From positions 1-64,000 of the forward strand of contig NZ_JAJOMC010000009.1 in assembly GCF_021129155.1 (NCBI RefSeq): a stretch of 64,000 nucleotides of DNA, read 5' to 3'. The translations under genes and the position numbers were made by a program. The stretch comes from Arthrobacter sp. AK04. Lineage in GTDB: Bacteria > Actinomycetota > Actinomycetes > Actinomycetales > Micrococcaceae. Below, piece by piece: positions 1 to 8,289 of this stretch; within the stretch, counting starts at the first letter, position 1; each line of letters starts with the position of its first letter. A model generated the notes under the pieces. The model was not told the DNA's origin, made no database searches, and saw only the letters and a program-made list of their open reading frames with translations.

Positions 1-133
1 GGGTGGACGGGGCCGACGACGGGACAGGGCCCGGCGCTGCGGTGCAGGACGCCAGGGCTACTGCGGCAGAGGCTGCCGCGAGGAAGGGAAGGGATTTGTG
101 AAGACTGTCACGCAGGGGTCGGAACAAGGCCAT
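1..133 (-). CDS. Lipoprotein, N-terminal fragment (runs off the left edge)
   Basis: Only the first 44 codons are inside the window. Reading leftwards from the ATG at 133, the product starts with a basic segment (MALFRPLRDSLHK), then a hydrophobic core, then a lipobox LASC with the lipidated cysteine at residue 30. A Thr/Ala/Pro/Ser linker follows. This is a clear lipoprotein signal peptide, so the mature protein is membrane-anchored on the outside. The functional domain lies outside the window and cannot be named. The gene is divergent from the glutamate-cysteine ligase-like gene at 241. Confidence 0.75.
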   Translation of the reverse strand, partial: MALFRPLRDSLHKSLPFLAAASAAVALASCTAAPGPVPSSAPST

Positions 134-140
134 CAATACG

Positions 141-146
141 ATGCTA
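141..146 (-). promoter_or_regulatory. -10 box of the lipoprotein gene
   Basis: TAGCAT on the minus strand ends 7 nt before the ATG at 133. No Shine-Dalgarno sequence is visible, so the mRNA probably begins at the start codon (leaderless). Confidence 0.5.
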
Positions 147-240
147 CCCCTGCACTAGACTTGAACCACCCGTTCGCCTGCCGGCAGCAGCCTGTCAGTG
201 ACGGCGTGAGCCAGCGGCAAACAGGACAGTTAGGACATGC

Positions 241-1392
241 GTGAAGATCGACTTCGCTACATCAAGGCAGTCAACCCTTGGTGTTGAATGGGAACTCGCG
301 CTGGTGGACGGCCGGACGGGCGAACTCGCCTCCGTGGCCAACGAGGTGCTCCGCGGCGTCGCTTCCCGCCACCCCGAACTGAACGAAGACGACGAGCATC
401 CGCACATCAAGCAGGAACTCCTGCTGAACACCGTGGAACTGGTGACCGGCATCTGCGAGACCGCGGCCGAGGCCAAGGAAGACCTCAGCCGTTCACTGAC
501 CGCCGTGCGCGAGATCACCGATCCCATGGGCGTGGAACTGTTTTGCGCCGGAAGCCACCCGTTCAGCCCGCCGCAGCTGCAGCCGGTCACGGACAAGGCA
601 CGCTACGCGAAACTCATTGACCGTACCCAGTGGTGGGGCCGGCAGATGGTCATCTACGGCGTGCACGTGCATGTGGGGCTGGACCGCCGGGACAAGGTGC
701 TCCCCGTGCTGGACGGGCTGGTCAACTACTTCCCGCACTTCCAGGCGCTGTCAGCATCCAGCCCGTTCTGGGGCGGCGAGGACACCGGCTACGCGTCCCA
801 GCGTGCCCTGATGTTCCAGCAGCTCCCCACCGCCGGCCTGCCCTTCCAGTTCCACACCTGGGAGGAATACGAGTCCTATGTGCAGGACATGTTCACCACA
901 GGAGTGATCGACACCCTCTCGGAGATCCGCTGGGACATCCGGCCGGTGCCGAACCTGGGAACCATCGAGATGCGGATCTGCGACGGCCTGGCCACCCTGG
1001 AGGAAGTGGGCGCCATCGCGGCCCTCACCCAGTGCCTGGTGGACGAATTCTCCACCACCCTGGACAACGGCGGGACCATCCCCACCATGCCGCCCTGGCA
1101 CGTCCAGGAAAACAAGTGGCGCGCTGCCCGCTACGGCATGGACGCCATCATCATCCTGGACGCCGCGGGCAAGGAGCAGCTGGTCACCGAGCACCTGCTG
1201 GAAACCCTTAACCGGCTCGAGCCCGTGGCCGCCAAGCTGCGCTGCACGGACGAGCTTGCCGACGTCGAGAAGATTATCCGCCGCGGTGCCGGCTACCAGC
1301 GCCAGCGCCGGGTCGCAGCCGAACACGGCGGCGACCTCCAGGCCGTGGTGCTGGACCTGGTCAAGCAGATGCGCAACGGCCCCACCGCCTGA
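241..1392 (+). CDS. ybdK: Carboxylate-amine ligase, glutamate-cysteine ligase type 2 (YbdK) family
   Basis: A 383-residue protein of the GCS2 family, which form a gamma-glutamyl or similar peptide bond with ATP. Family hallmarks are the N-terminal LGVEWELALVD, the ATP/metal segment YGVHVHVGLD near residue 140, SPFWGGEDTGYASQR, and IEMRICDGLATLEE near residue 240. The length is usual for YbdK proteins. The start is a GTG with only a weak AGGA upstream. Mycothiol rather than glutathione is the expected thiol here, so the physiological substrate is uncertain; YbdK itself has only weak glutamate-cysteine ligase activity. The gene is convergent with tsaD. Confidence 0.85.
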   Translation: MKIDFATSRQSTLGVEWELALVDGRTGELASVANEVLRGVASRHPELNEDDEHPHIKQELLLNTVELVTGICETAAEAKEDLSRSLTAVREITDPMGVELFCAGSHPFSPPQLQPVTDKARYAKLIDRTQWWGRQMVIYGVHVHVGLDRRDKVLPVLDGLVNYFPHFQALSASSPFWGGEDTGYASQRALMFQQLPTAGLPFQFHTWEEYESYVQDMFTTGVIDTLSEIRWDIRPVPNLGTIEMRICDGLATLEEVGAIAALTQCLVDEFSTTLDNGGTIPTMPPWHVQENKWRAARYGMDAIIILDAAGKEQLVTEHLLETLNRLEPVAAKLRCTDELADVEKIIRRGAGYQRQRRVAAEHGGDLQAVVLDLVKQMRNGPTA

Positions 1393-1409
1393 CCCGGCCC
1401 GCCCGAAAC

Positions 1410-1478
1410 GGGGCACTTCGACACGGGACACGCCCGCCGCCGTCGTGATGGACGACGGCGAGGCCCCCAAAGTGCCCC
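1410..1478. terminator. Nested inverted repeat between convergent genes
   Basis: GGGGCACTT (1410-1418) pairs with AAGTGCCCC (1470-1478). A second perfect hairpin, CGCCGTCGT-gatgg-ACGACGGCG, sits inside at 1438-1460. It lies between the stops of the ligase gene and tsaD, where a bidirectional terminator is expected, but there is no T-tract. Confidence 0.5.
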
Positions 1479-1515
1479 GCGACGGTTCACCGGGTGTCCG
1501 GGAGTCCGGCCTTCC

Positions 1516-2607
1516 TCAGGCGGGCAGGGACACCGACGTGACCGGCATGGAGGAGTCCGGGGCGAAGCGGATGCCGCTGGGTTCCGCTCCGGCCATCACC
1601 AGCTGGGCGCCCAGGGCAGCCACCATGGCGCCGTTGTCCGTGCACAGGTCCAGCGGCGGCACGTGCAGCCTGATCCCGGCTGAGGCGCAGCGCTGGCCGG
1701 TCAGCTCGCGGAGGCGTGAATTTGCCGCCACCCCGCCGCCCAGGAGCACGTCCTTGATGCCGTGTTCCCGGCAGGCCAGCACGGCTTTCGAGGAGATGAC
1801 GTCCACCACGGCTTCCTGGAAGGCCGCTGCGATGTCAGCCACCGGAATCTCCTCCCCGCGCGCCTCGAACTGCTCCACGCACCGGGCCACCGCTGTCTTG
1901 AGGCCGCTGAAGGACCAGTCGTACCTATGCCTGCCCGGCTCCTCGGCGGTGCCCATGTACTTGGGCTGGCTGAGTCCCCGGGGGAAGCGGATGGACTTCG
2001 GGTTGCCGGTACGGGCCACCTTGTCGATGGCCGGACCTCCGGGATAGCCGAGGCCCAGGATGCGTGCCACCTTGTCGTACGCTTCGCCGGCGGCGTCGTC
2101 GATGGTGGAACCCAGGAGCTCCACGTCGTCGGTGATGCTGTTGATTCGCAGGATTTCGGTGTGGCCGCCGGAGACCAGCAGGGCGCCGAGGTTCTCCGGC
2201 AACTCCTGTTTCCGGCCGCTTGTACGGTCGTCCAGCAGTCCCACGCCGACGTGTGCCACCAGGTGGTTGATGGCATACAGGGGTTTGCCAGTGGCCACCG
2301 CGAGCGCCTTGGCCGCACAGACCCCCACCATGAGGGCGCCGGCCAGGCCGGGCCCCGAGGTGACTGCGATCGCGTCGACATCGTCGAGGGTCACGCCGGC
2401 GTCGGCGAGCGCCTGTTCCAGGGTGGGGACGAAGGCGTCCAGGTGCGCGCGGGAGGCGATCTCGGGGATGACGCCGCCAAAACGGACGTGCTCGTCCATG
2501 GAGGAGGACACGGTGTTGGTCAGCAGCGTGGTTCCGCGCACGATTCCCACCCCGGTCTCGTCGCAGGACGACTCAATGCCCAGCACCAGCGGCTGCGAGC
2601 GGTTCAT
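1516..2607 (-). CDS. tsaD: tRNA N6-adenosine threonylcarbamoyltransferase TsaD
   Basis: TsaD (Kae1/YgjD family) transfers threonylcarbamoyl to A37 of ANN-decoding tRNAs, working with TsaB and TsaE, both encoded just upstream in this operon. The 363-residue protein has the N-terminal [11 protein letters not shown], the metal-binding HxxxH (His115, His119 in NHLVAHVGV), SGGHTEIL, and the C-terminal metal/nucleotide motif [10 protein letters not shown]. It is full length for bacterial TsaD. The start ATG overlaps the rimI stop by one base (TAATG), indicating translational coupling. It is the last gene of alr-tsaE-tsaB-rimI-tsaD. Confidence 0.97.
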   Translation of the reverse strand: MNRSQPLVLGIESSCDETGVGIVRGTTLLTNTVSSSMDEHVRFGGVIPEIASRAHLDAFVPTLEQALADAGVTLDDVDAIAVTSGPGLAGALMVGVCAAKALAVATGKPLYAINHLVAHVGVGLLDDRTSGRKQELPENLGALLVSGGHTEILRINSITDDVELLGSTIDDAAGEAYDKVARILGLGYPGGPAIDKVARTGNPKSIRFPRGLSQPKYMGTAEEPGRHRYDWSFSGLKTAVARCVEQFEARGEEIPVADIAAAFQEAVVDVISSKAVLACREHGIKDVLLGGGVAANSRLRELTGQRCASAGIRLHVPPLDLCTDNGAMVAALGAQLVMAGAEPSGIRFAPDSSMPVTSVSLPA

Positions 2608-3131
2608 TACTGGGGTCCTTCCGAGGTTGTTCCGTGGGCCGTCCCCTCGCCGGGTTCGCCGGCGAGCTGAAGGCGCATGATCAGGGCGTCGACGCCGTCG
2701 CGGTAGTACCGGGGGCGGACGTGGATCTGCTCAAAACCGAACCGTACGTACAGCTGCTGCGCCCGCGGGTTGTCCGCTCGGACCTCCAGGAGCACGTCCG
2801 CCGCCCGCCTGCGCCGGGCCTCATCGATGAGGGCGGTGAGCAGCGTGGTGCCGATGCCGCGGCCCTCATATTCGGGCACGACGGCGATGGTCTGGACGTC
2901 CGCGATGGGCTCGATGCACATCAGGCCGGCATAGCCCACGATGCCGTCGCTGCCTTGCGCCACAAGGTAGCGCCGGGTTTCCGGCTGGGACAGCTCGTCG
3001 AGGAACATCTGGAGGGGCCAGGCATCCACCGGGAAGAGCCGTTGTTCCAGGGCGGTGACCGCGGGGACATCGTCCAGCGTCATGTCCCGGACAGTCACAT
3101 CCGCGCCGGGGCGGCCGGGTGTGCGGTTCAC
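2607..3131 (-). CDS. rimI: Ribosomal protein S18-alanine N-acetyltransferase RimI
   Basis: A 174-residue GNAT acetyltransferase. The acetyl-CoA-binding motif A is visible as [19 protein letters not shown] around residues 83-101 (R/QxxGxG/A pattern). The C-terminal [16 protein letters not shown] is typical of RimI. By family knowledge it acetylates the N-terminus of ribosomal protein S18. It starts with GTG overlapping the tsaB stop (GTGA) and ends one base into tsaD. The tsaB-rimI-tsaD arrangement is common in actinobacteria and supports the call over a generic GNAT. Confidence 0.93.
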   Translation of the reverse strand: MNRTPGRPGADVTVRDMTLDDVPAVTALEQRLFPVDAWPLQMFLDELSQPETRRYLVAQGSDGIVGYAGLMCIEPIADVQTIAVVPEYEGRGIGTTLLTALIDEARRRRAADVLLEVRADNPRAQQLYVRFGFEQIHVRPRYYRDGVDALIMRLQLAGEPGEGTAHGTTSEGPQ

Positions 3132-3799
3132 AGCGCCCTCTTCCGTGGTCCGGGGACCTGGGCGTCGGACTCCCGGAGGTACAGCGGCGTCGAGTCGAGA
3201 AGTCCGTTTCCGGCTGCGAGCCGTGCCAGCGCGAACTGGCCCAGGTACAAAGCATCCGGCTGTTCCTGCTCGAAGTCGGGGTGGGCGTTCAGCGCATCCG
3301 CGTAAAGGCCGGCGCCGGCACCGAAGGCGGGCAGGTCCGGCAGGTCGGCGGCGAAGCTGACATGCGGGCCGTCCTCCAGGACGGGAAGCCTGCCTTCGGC
3401 CAGGCTGTACCGCGCCCAGTAGACCTCTTTGCGGCGCGCGTCCGTGGCCACCAGGAACTCGGGGACGGCCGCGGCGGATTCCGCTACTTCCAGGGCGACG
3501 GCGTCCAGGCTGACCAGCCCGTGGAGGGGCTTGCCCCAGACGAAAGCCAGCGTCCGTGCGGTTGCAATTCCGGACCGCAGCCCGGTGAACGGCCCGGGAC
3601 CCACCCCCACCACCAGGGCGTCGATGTCCTTTCCGGTCACGCCTGCGTCTGCGAGCATCCCCTCGATCCCCGGGGCAAGCACCTCGGCATGGCTCCGGGT
3701 GTCCTCGGTGGAGAAGCTGGCGAGCACGCTTTCCGGCACGGCATCCGAAACCAGGGCGGCGCTGGCGACGGCGGAGGTGTCAATGGCCAGGATCAGCAT
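3128..3799 (-). CDS. tsaB: tRNA threonylcarbamoyladenosine biosynthesis protein TsaB
   Basis: TsaB is the TsaD-like scaffold of the bacterial t6A complex. The protein begins MLILAIDTSAVASAAL, the canonical beta-strand start of the family, and contains GVGPGPFTGLRSGIATARTL near residues 73-92. The start was set at the ATG at 3799, which overlaps the tsaE stop by one base (TGATG). A longer frame extends upstream but would run into tsaE and lacks homologous sequence. The product has 223 residues. The chain of 1-4 nt overlaps implies one polycistronic mRNA. Confidence 0.95.
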   Translation of the reverse strand: MLILAIDTSAVASAALVSDAVPESVLASFSTEDTRSHAEVLAPGIEGMLADAGVTGKDIDALVVGVGPGPFTGLRSGIATARTLAFVWGKPLHGLVSLDAVALEVAESAAAVPEFLVATDARRKEVYWARYSLAEGRLPVLEDGPHVSFAADLPDLPAFGAGAGLYADALNAHPDFEQEQPDALYLGQFALARLAAGNGLLDSTPLYLRESDAQVPGPRKRAL

Positions 3800-4380
3800 C
3801 AGCGGGCCTCTTCCCTGGCCGCGCCGAGCTGCGGGGCTTCGGGCCACCGGGGGCCGTACCCGCGCATCACGATGGTGCGGGGCTCGTCCGCATCCTCAGT
3901 GTCGAAGTCCAGGCTGGCCGAAGGCCGCCCGTCATCAAGTCCAATTGCGCGGTGCAAATCGATTTCCAGCCTGCTTTCACTGAGGTGCTCCACCCGGTCC
4001 CGGCCCCACTCCACCACCGTCACGGAGGAGTCCATGGTGTTTTCCAGGTCGATATCATCAATTTCCGCGGCTGAGTCCAGCCGGTAGGCGTCCACATGCA
4101 CCAGGTCCGGCCCACCGGGCCGCGGCCCGTGCGGCAGGTTGGGATGGATGCGGACCAGGACGAAGGTGGGGGAAATAATGCCCTCCCGGACGCCCAGGCC
4201 CTCCCCGAGGCCCTGCGTGAACGTGGTTTTCCCGGCACCCAGCTCACCGCTGAGCACCAGCAGGTCCCCGGCCTGCAGGACCGCCGCGAGACGGAGGGCG
4301 AGCGCATGGGTCTGCTCCGCCGTCGTCGCCGTTAATACCGTTTCCCAGTTGGGCTGCGGAGGCCCGCCGTTGGTGGTCAC
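3799..4380 (-). CDS. tsaE: tRNA threonylcarbamoyladenosine biosynthesis ATPase TsaE
   Basis: A 193-residue P-loop ATPase of the YjeE/TsaE family that drives t6A synthesis with TsaB and TsaD. Walker A is SGELGAGKT (residues 44-52). Downstream are ISPTFVLVRIH and DLVHVDAYRLDS, the usual switch and Walker B-like segments, and VVEWGRDRVE, matching the family WxE-type motif. The start GTG overlaps the alr stop in a GTGA. The tail after about residue 155 is longer than in minimal TsaE proteins and is rich in charged residues. Confidence 0.95.
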   Translation of the reverse strand: MTTNGGPPQPNWETVLTATTAEQTHALALRLAAVLQAGDLLVLSGELGAGKTTFTQGLGEGLGVREGIISPTFVLVRIHPNLPHGPRPGGPDLVHVDAYRLDSAAEIDDIDLENTMDSSVTVVEWGRDRVEHLSESRLEIDLHRAIGLDDGRPSASLDFDTEDADEPRTIVMRGYGPRWPEAPQLGAAREEAR

Positions 4381-5597
4381 GAAAGTTTCTCCTGACTGGC
4401 CTTGGGGCTCCGGTCCTCTTCGTTGATGAAGCGCCGCGGCACCCTGGGGCTGATCCTGGTGACGATCTCGTAGTTGATGGTTCCGGCGGCGCGCGCCCAG
4501 TCATCGGCGGTGGGGCCGCCGTCGGCTCCGTCCCCGAACAGCTCCGCTTCGGCACCCAGCAGGTCCGCGCCCGCCAGTCCGGCGCGGCCAAGGTCGATGA
4601 CCATCTGGTCCATGGCAATCCGGCCCACCACCGGGTAGGTCCTGCCGGCCACCCGCACGGGCCCGCCGGTAGCGGACCGCGGCACCCCGTCCGCGTAACC
4701 CACCGGGATCAGGCCCAGCGTGCTGTCTCCCCTGGTGCGGTAGTGCAGGCCGTAGGAGACGCCCTGCCCGTCCGGCACTTCCTTGCACTGGGACACGAGG
4801 GTCCGCAGCGTCATGGCGGGGCGGAGCCCCAGTTCGGCGGAACTCTGGCCGGCGAACGGGGACAGCCCGTAGATGCCCAGCCCAACGCGGACCAGGTCGA
4901 AGTGGGTATCGGGCCGGGACAGGGTTGCGGGGGTGTTGGCCAGGTGGCGGACCTCCGGGTCCACGCCGGCGTCCTCCGCCACGGCCAGGACTTCCCGGAA
5001 CGTGGCCAGCTGCTGGTCCGTCTCGGGGCGCTCCGGCTCGTCGGCCACGGCCAGGTGGGAGAAAATGCCCACAACGCGCAGCAGGCCCTGGTCCTGGTAG
5101 TCCATCGCCTCGCCCACCAGCTGGTCCCAGCTGTCCAGGGCGGCTCCGTTGCGTCCCAGTCCGGTGTCCACTTTCAGGTGGATGCGCGCCGGCCGCTCCT
5201 GTTCCCGGGCTGCGGCCACAATGCGGTCCAGTTCCCAGCCGGAGCAGCCAATGTCGACGCCGGCAGCCACGGCAGCGCCGAAGTTGCTTTCCGTGGTGTG
5301 CAGCCAGGCTAGCAGCGGCGCATCAATGCCGGCGGCCCGCAGCGCCAGGGCCTCGGAGATGTGGGCCACGCCCAGCCAGGACGCCCCCGCATCCAGGGCC
5401 GCCCGCGCCACCGGCACCGCGCCGTGCCCGTACGCATCGGCCTTGACCACGGCCATGACTTTCGCCGGGGACGCGGCATCGGCGAGGCGGCGGACGTTGT
5501 GCCTGATGGCGTCGAGGTCGATCACGGCGGACCGTTCATAACGGGAGCCGTGTCCCGGGGCAGCACTGAATTCGCCGGTTGTTGCGGGGTAAGTCAC
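4377..5597 (-). CDS. alr: Alanine racemase
   Basis: A 406-residue PLP enzyme making D-alanine for peptidoglycan. The PLP lysine is Lys52 in VVKADAYGHG. The second catalytic residue, the tyrosine of GVSYGLHYRT, is in the C-terminal beta domain, followed by IPVGYADGVPR and GRIAMDQMVIDLG, all typical of Alr. The first 20 residues are a short extra N-terminus. The GTG start has no Shine-Dalgarno and sits 7 nt after TAGAAT, so a leaderless transcript probably starts the alr-tsaE-tsaB-rimI-tsaD operon here. Confidence 0.96.
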   Translation of the reverse strand: MTYPATTGEFSAAPGHGSRYERSAVIDLDAIRHNVRRLADAASPAKVMAVVKADAYGHGAVPVARAALDAGASWLGVAHISEALALRAAGIDAPLLAWLHTTESNFGAAVAAGVDIGCSGWELDRIVAAAREQERPARIHLKVDTGLGRNGAALDSWDQLVGEAMDYQDQGLLRVVGIFSHLAVADEPERPETDQQLATFREVLAVAEDAGVDPEVRHLANTPATLSRPDTHFDLVRVGLGIYGLSPFAGQSSAELGLRPAMTLRTLVSQCKEVPDGQGVSYGLHYRTRGDSTLGLIPVGYADGVPRSATGGPVRVAGRTYPVVGRIAMDQMVIDLGRAGLAGADLLGAEAELFGDGADGGPTADDWARAAGTINYEIVTRISPRVPRRFINEEDRSPKASQEKLS

Positions 5598-5604
5598 CCT
5601 AGTG

Positions 5605-5610
5605 ATTCTA
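5605..5610 (-). promoter_or_regulatory. -10 box of the alr-tsaE-tsaB-rimI-tsaD operon
   Basis: TAGAAT on the minus strand, 7 nt from the GTG of alr. This is the expected distance for transcription to start on the start codon itself. Confidence 0.55.
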
Positions 5611-5637
5611 GTGCTGGCGCTTCGGGCCGAATAATCG

Positions 5638-6729
5638 TCAGGCGTCCGAGAGGTGGGCGATGGTGGCTGCGGCCCTGCGCTGGGCTGCGAGCGGGACGTC
5701 CTGGATGATGTCGGCCAGGAAGCCGAACCGGCGCAGCCACTGGCTCATTTGCCGCTCCGGCCGTGCATTGGCGCGCTTCCACCAGTCGGCAATGTCCCCC
5801 CAGCCGGGGGCGGCCAGGGATCCGCCCACTTCCTGCACCGCCAGCGACGCGCAGAGGTTGGCGAACCGCAGTCTGTCCCCCAGCGGCCAGCCGGCCAGGC
5901 TGCCAACAATGAACGCGGCGTCGAAACAGTCGCCCGCCCCGGTGGGGTCATAGGCCTTGACCGGAAGCGACGGCACCCATTCCTCCTCCCCCGTTTCGGA
6001 GTCCACCGCCATGGCCCCCTGAGCGCCGAGCGTCACCACGGCCACCGGAACCCGGTCCGCGAGCGCATACAGCGCAGCCCAGGGATCGTCCTTCCCGGTG
6101 AACGCCATGGCCTCGCGCTGGTTGGGCAGGAACGCGTGGAAGTACTGCAGGTTGTCCAGCCGGACGGGTGCCCATTCGCCGCTGGGGTCCCAGCCGACGT
6201 CGCCGAACAGCTTGACCCCGGCCTGGTGGGCCGCCTTGGCCCAGGGTTCAACCTCGGTGCCTACTTCCGCGATGCCGGCGAGCGCGGCCGGCGGTTCCCC
6301 AATGAGTTCCGAAGAAGTGACGGGCGCGGCATGCCCGTGCGTAACCATGGAGCGGTCCTTCTCCACGCAGAGCGAGACGGTGACGGGTGAGTGCCAGCCG
6401 GGCACTTTTTGCGACAACGTAAGGTCCACGTGCTCCTGGCCGGACAGGATTTTCCAGTTGAAGTCCCCGTACCCGTCGTCGCCAAACGCCGCGGCCAGCC
6501 CGGTCCGCAGCCCGAGCCGTGCCGCCGCGATGGCCTGGTTGGCCACCCCGCCCGGGCAGCTGCCCATGCCGTCGCTCCAGATTTCGGTGCCGGGCTCCGG
6601 AGCATGCGGGAGTCCGGTGAAAATGATGTCCTGGAAAACCGTTCCGGCCAGCAGCAGGTCAAACCCGGGGGCGGAGTGCGGCCGGACCGCCGCCAGGGGG
6701 TCGAAAGGGCGGGCTGGGATCGCGTCCAT
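5638..6729 (-). CDS. PfkB-family carbohydrate kinase
   Basis: A 363-residue ribokinase/PfkB-fold sugar kinase. The N-terminal signature region is GSCPGGVANQAIAAARLGL (about residues 56-74), and the C-terminal PfkB signature is YDPTGAGDCFDAAFIVG, containing the catalytic Asp and anion hole GAGD. The substrate cannot be read from the sequence. An unusual C-terminal stretch of about 80 residues follows the kinase core (WWKRANARPERQMSQW onwards). It is divergent from the GH4 glycosidase gene across 69 bp, so the two may serve the same sugar pathway. Its stop lies 40 bp from the alr start. Confidence 0.85.
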   Translation of the reverse strand: MDAIPARPFDPLAAVRPHSAPGFDLLLAGTVFQDIIFTGLPHAPEPGTEIWSDGMGSCPGGVANQAIAAARLGLRTGLAAAFGDDGYGDFNWKILSGQEHVDLTLSQKVPGWHSPVTVSLCVEKDRSMVTHGHAAPVTSSELIGEPPAALAGIAEVGTEVEPWAKAAHQAGVKLFGDVGWDPSGEWAPVRLDNLQYFHAFLPNQREAMAFTGKDDPWAALYALADRVPVAVVTLGAQGAMAVDSETGEEEWVPSLPVKAYDPTGAGDCFDAAFIVGSLAGWPLGDRLRFANLCASLAVQEVGGSLAAPGWGDIADWWKRANARPERQMSQWLRRFGFLADIIQDVPLAAQRRAAATIAHLSDA

Positions 6730-6735
6730 GTCCGC

Positions 6736-6741
6736 ACACTA
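6736..6741 (-). promoter_or_regulatory. -10 box of the PfkB-family kinase gene
   Basis: TAGTGT on the minus strand, 6 nt before the ATG at 6729; no Shine-Dalgarno, so probably leaderless. It faces the GH4 promoter in a 69-bp divergent intergenic region. Confidence 0.5.
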
Positions 6742-6785
6742 CGCCCTGCCGCCGACATCCGGTAGGGGCCTGCCGGGCACGGGCC

Positions 6786-6791
6786 TAGACT
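6786..6791 (+). promoter_or_regulatory. -10 box of the GH4 glycosidase gene
   Basis: TAGACT, 7 nt before the ATG at 6799, with no ribosome binding site between. The expected leaderless arrangement. Confidence 0.5.
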
Positions 6792-6798
6792 GCTGCTT

Positions 6799-8214
6799 AT
6801 GCGGCTTTTGATTGCCGGCGGCGGGGGTTTCCGGGTGCCGCTGATATACCGGGCGCTGGTCTCCGGCCGATTCGCGGGGCTGGTCACCGGGCTGGTGCTG
6901 CACGACGTCGACCCCGCCCGGTTGAAGGCTGTCACCGCCGTCCTGCACAGCATGCCGGCCGGTCCCGGCGCCAAGGTCCCGGTCCACGTCACCACAGACC
7001 TGCCGCAGGCGTTGGCGGGTGCCGGGATGGTGTTCGCGGCCATCCGGCCCGGGGGCACGGCAGGACGGGTGGCGGACGAAAAAGTGGCGCAGGAACTCGG
7101 CCTGCTGGGGCAGGAAACAACCGGCGCCGGGGGAATCTCCTACGCCCTGCGGACCATCCCGCACATGCTCAACCTGGCACGGCTGATGAAGGAGCACTGC
7201 CCGGACGCCTGGCTGATCAACTTCACCAACCCCGCCGGCATGGTCACCGAGGCGTTGCTCCCCGTGCTGGGCGGGAAGGTCCTCGGGATCTGCGACTCGG
7301 CAGGAGGCCTGGTGAAGCGGGCGGCGCGGGCGGCAGGCGTGCCGCTGCCGGAGGGAAGGCTCGACGGCGTGGGCTACTACGGCCTGAACCACCTGGGCTG
7401 GCTCTACCGGCTGGAGTCCGGAGGGCGGGACGTGCTGCCGCGGCTGCTTGCGGACCCGGTGGCCCTGGCCTCGTTCGAGGAGGGCCGGCTCTTCCCCCAG
7501 GAATTCCTGGCCGGCCTCGGCGCACTGCCGAACGAATACCTCTATTACTACTACCGGCAGGACGCCGCCCGCGAGGCGATGCGCGCCATGGCCCGGACCC
7601 GCGGCGAAACCATCCACAGCCAGCAGGAAGAGCTGTACCCGCGGCTGGCCTCCGCCGGTGCCGGTGCCTTCCGGCTCTGGGAACAAGCGCGCCGGTCCCG
7701 CGAGGAGGGCTACCTGGCCGAAGCCCGCAACCAGGGCGAGGAACGGGACGAGGCCGATCTGGCCGGCGGAGGCTACGAGCGGGTGGCCCTCGCCGCCATG
7801 CGTGCCCTGTCGGGGGCCGGTGACACACAGCTGATCCTGAACACCCGCAACTCCCCCGCGCCCAGGCCGGACGCCCCCGGCTCAACCATGGCCCGGCCGG
7901 CCGCCGCTGAACTGGCCATTCCGGGGCTGCCGGCGGACGCCGTCGTCGAAGTTCCCTGTTCCGTGACGGCCGACGGCGCGCTGCCGCTGCCCCAGCAGGC
8001 TCCCCCGGAACCGCAGCTGGGACTGCTCCGGCAGGTCAAGGAGGTGGAGCGCCTCACCGTGCGGGCCGCCGTCGAAGGTGACCGCGATGCCGCCCTCGCG
8101 GCGTTCGCCGGGCACCCGCTGGTGGCCTCGGAGGAACTGGCCCAGGCCTTGCTGGAGGGCTACGAACGGGAGTTCCCCGCGCTCCGGGACCTGTGGCGCC
8201 CGGCTGGACCGTGA
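6799..8214 (+). CDS. Glycoside hydrolase family 4 (6-phospho-beta-glucosidase-like)
   Basis: A 471-residue GH4 enzyme. This family uses NAD+, a divalent metal and a redox-elimination mechanism. The N-terminal Rossmann strand is MRLLIAGGGGFRVPLIYRAL. INFTNPAGMVTEALL (around residue 140) and GVGYYGLNHLGWLYRL (around residue 195) are the family substrate and metal regions. The cofactor-proximal cysteine is in GICDSAGGLV. A phospho-beta-glucosidase is the closest named activity, but phospho-alpha-glucosidases share the fold. It is divergent from a PfkB-type kinase that could supply or use a phosphosugar. Confidence 0.85.
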   Translation: MRLLIAGGGGFRVPLIYRALVSGRFAGLVTGLVLHDVDPARLKAVTAVLHSMPAGPGAKVPVHVTTDLPQALAGAGMVFAAIRPGGTAGRVADEKVAQELGLLGQETTGAGGISYALRTIPHMLNLARLMKEHCPDAWLINFTNPAGMVTEALLPVLGGKVLGICDSAGGLVKRAARAAGVPLPEGRLDGVGYYGLNHLGWLYRLESGGRDVLPRLLADPVALASFEEGRLFPQEFLAGLGALPNEYLYYYYRQDAAREAMRAMARTRGETIHSQQEELYPRLASAGAGAFRLWEQARRSREEGYLAEARNQGEERDEADLAGGGYERVALAAMRALSGAGDTQLILNTRNSPAPRPDAPGSTMARPAAAELAIPGLPADAVVEVPCSVTADGALPLPQQAPPEPQLGLLRQVKEVERLTVRAAVEGDRDAALAAFAGHPLVASEELAQALLEGYEREFPALRDLWRPAGP

Positions 8215-8289
8215 GGGAGGAGTAGTGTTTTATCGGATGCGCACTCTACCGGCGCTGCCCGTCCACGCCGGTAGCCGGAAGGAGGTCCC

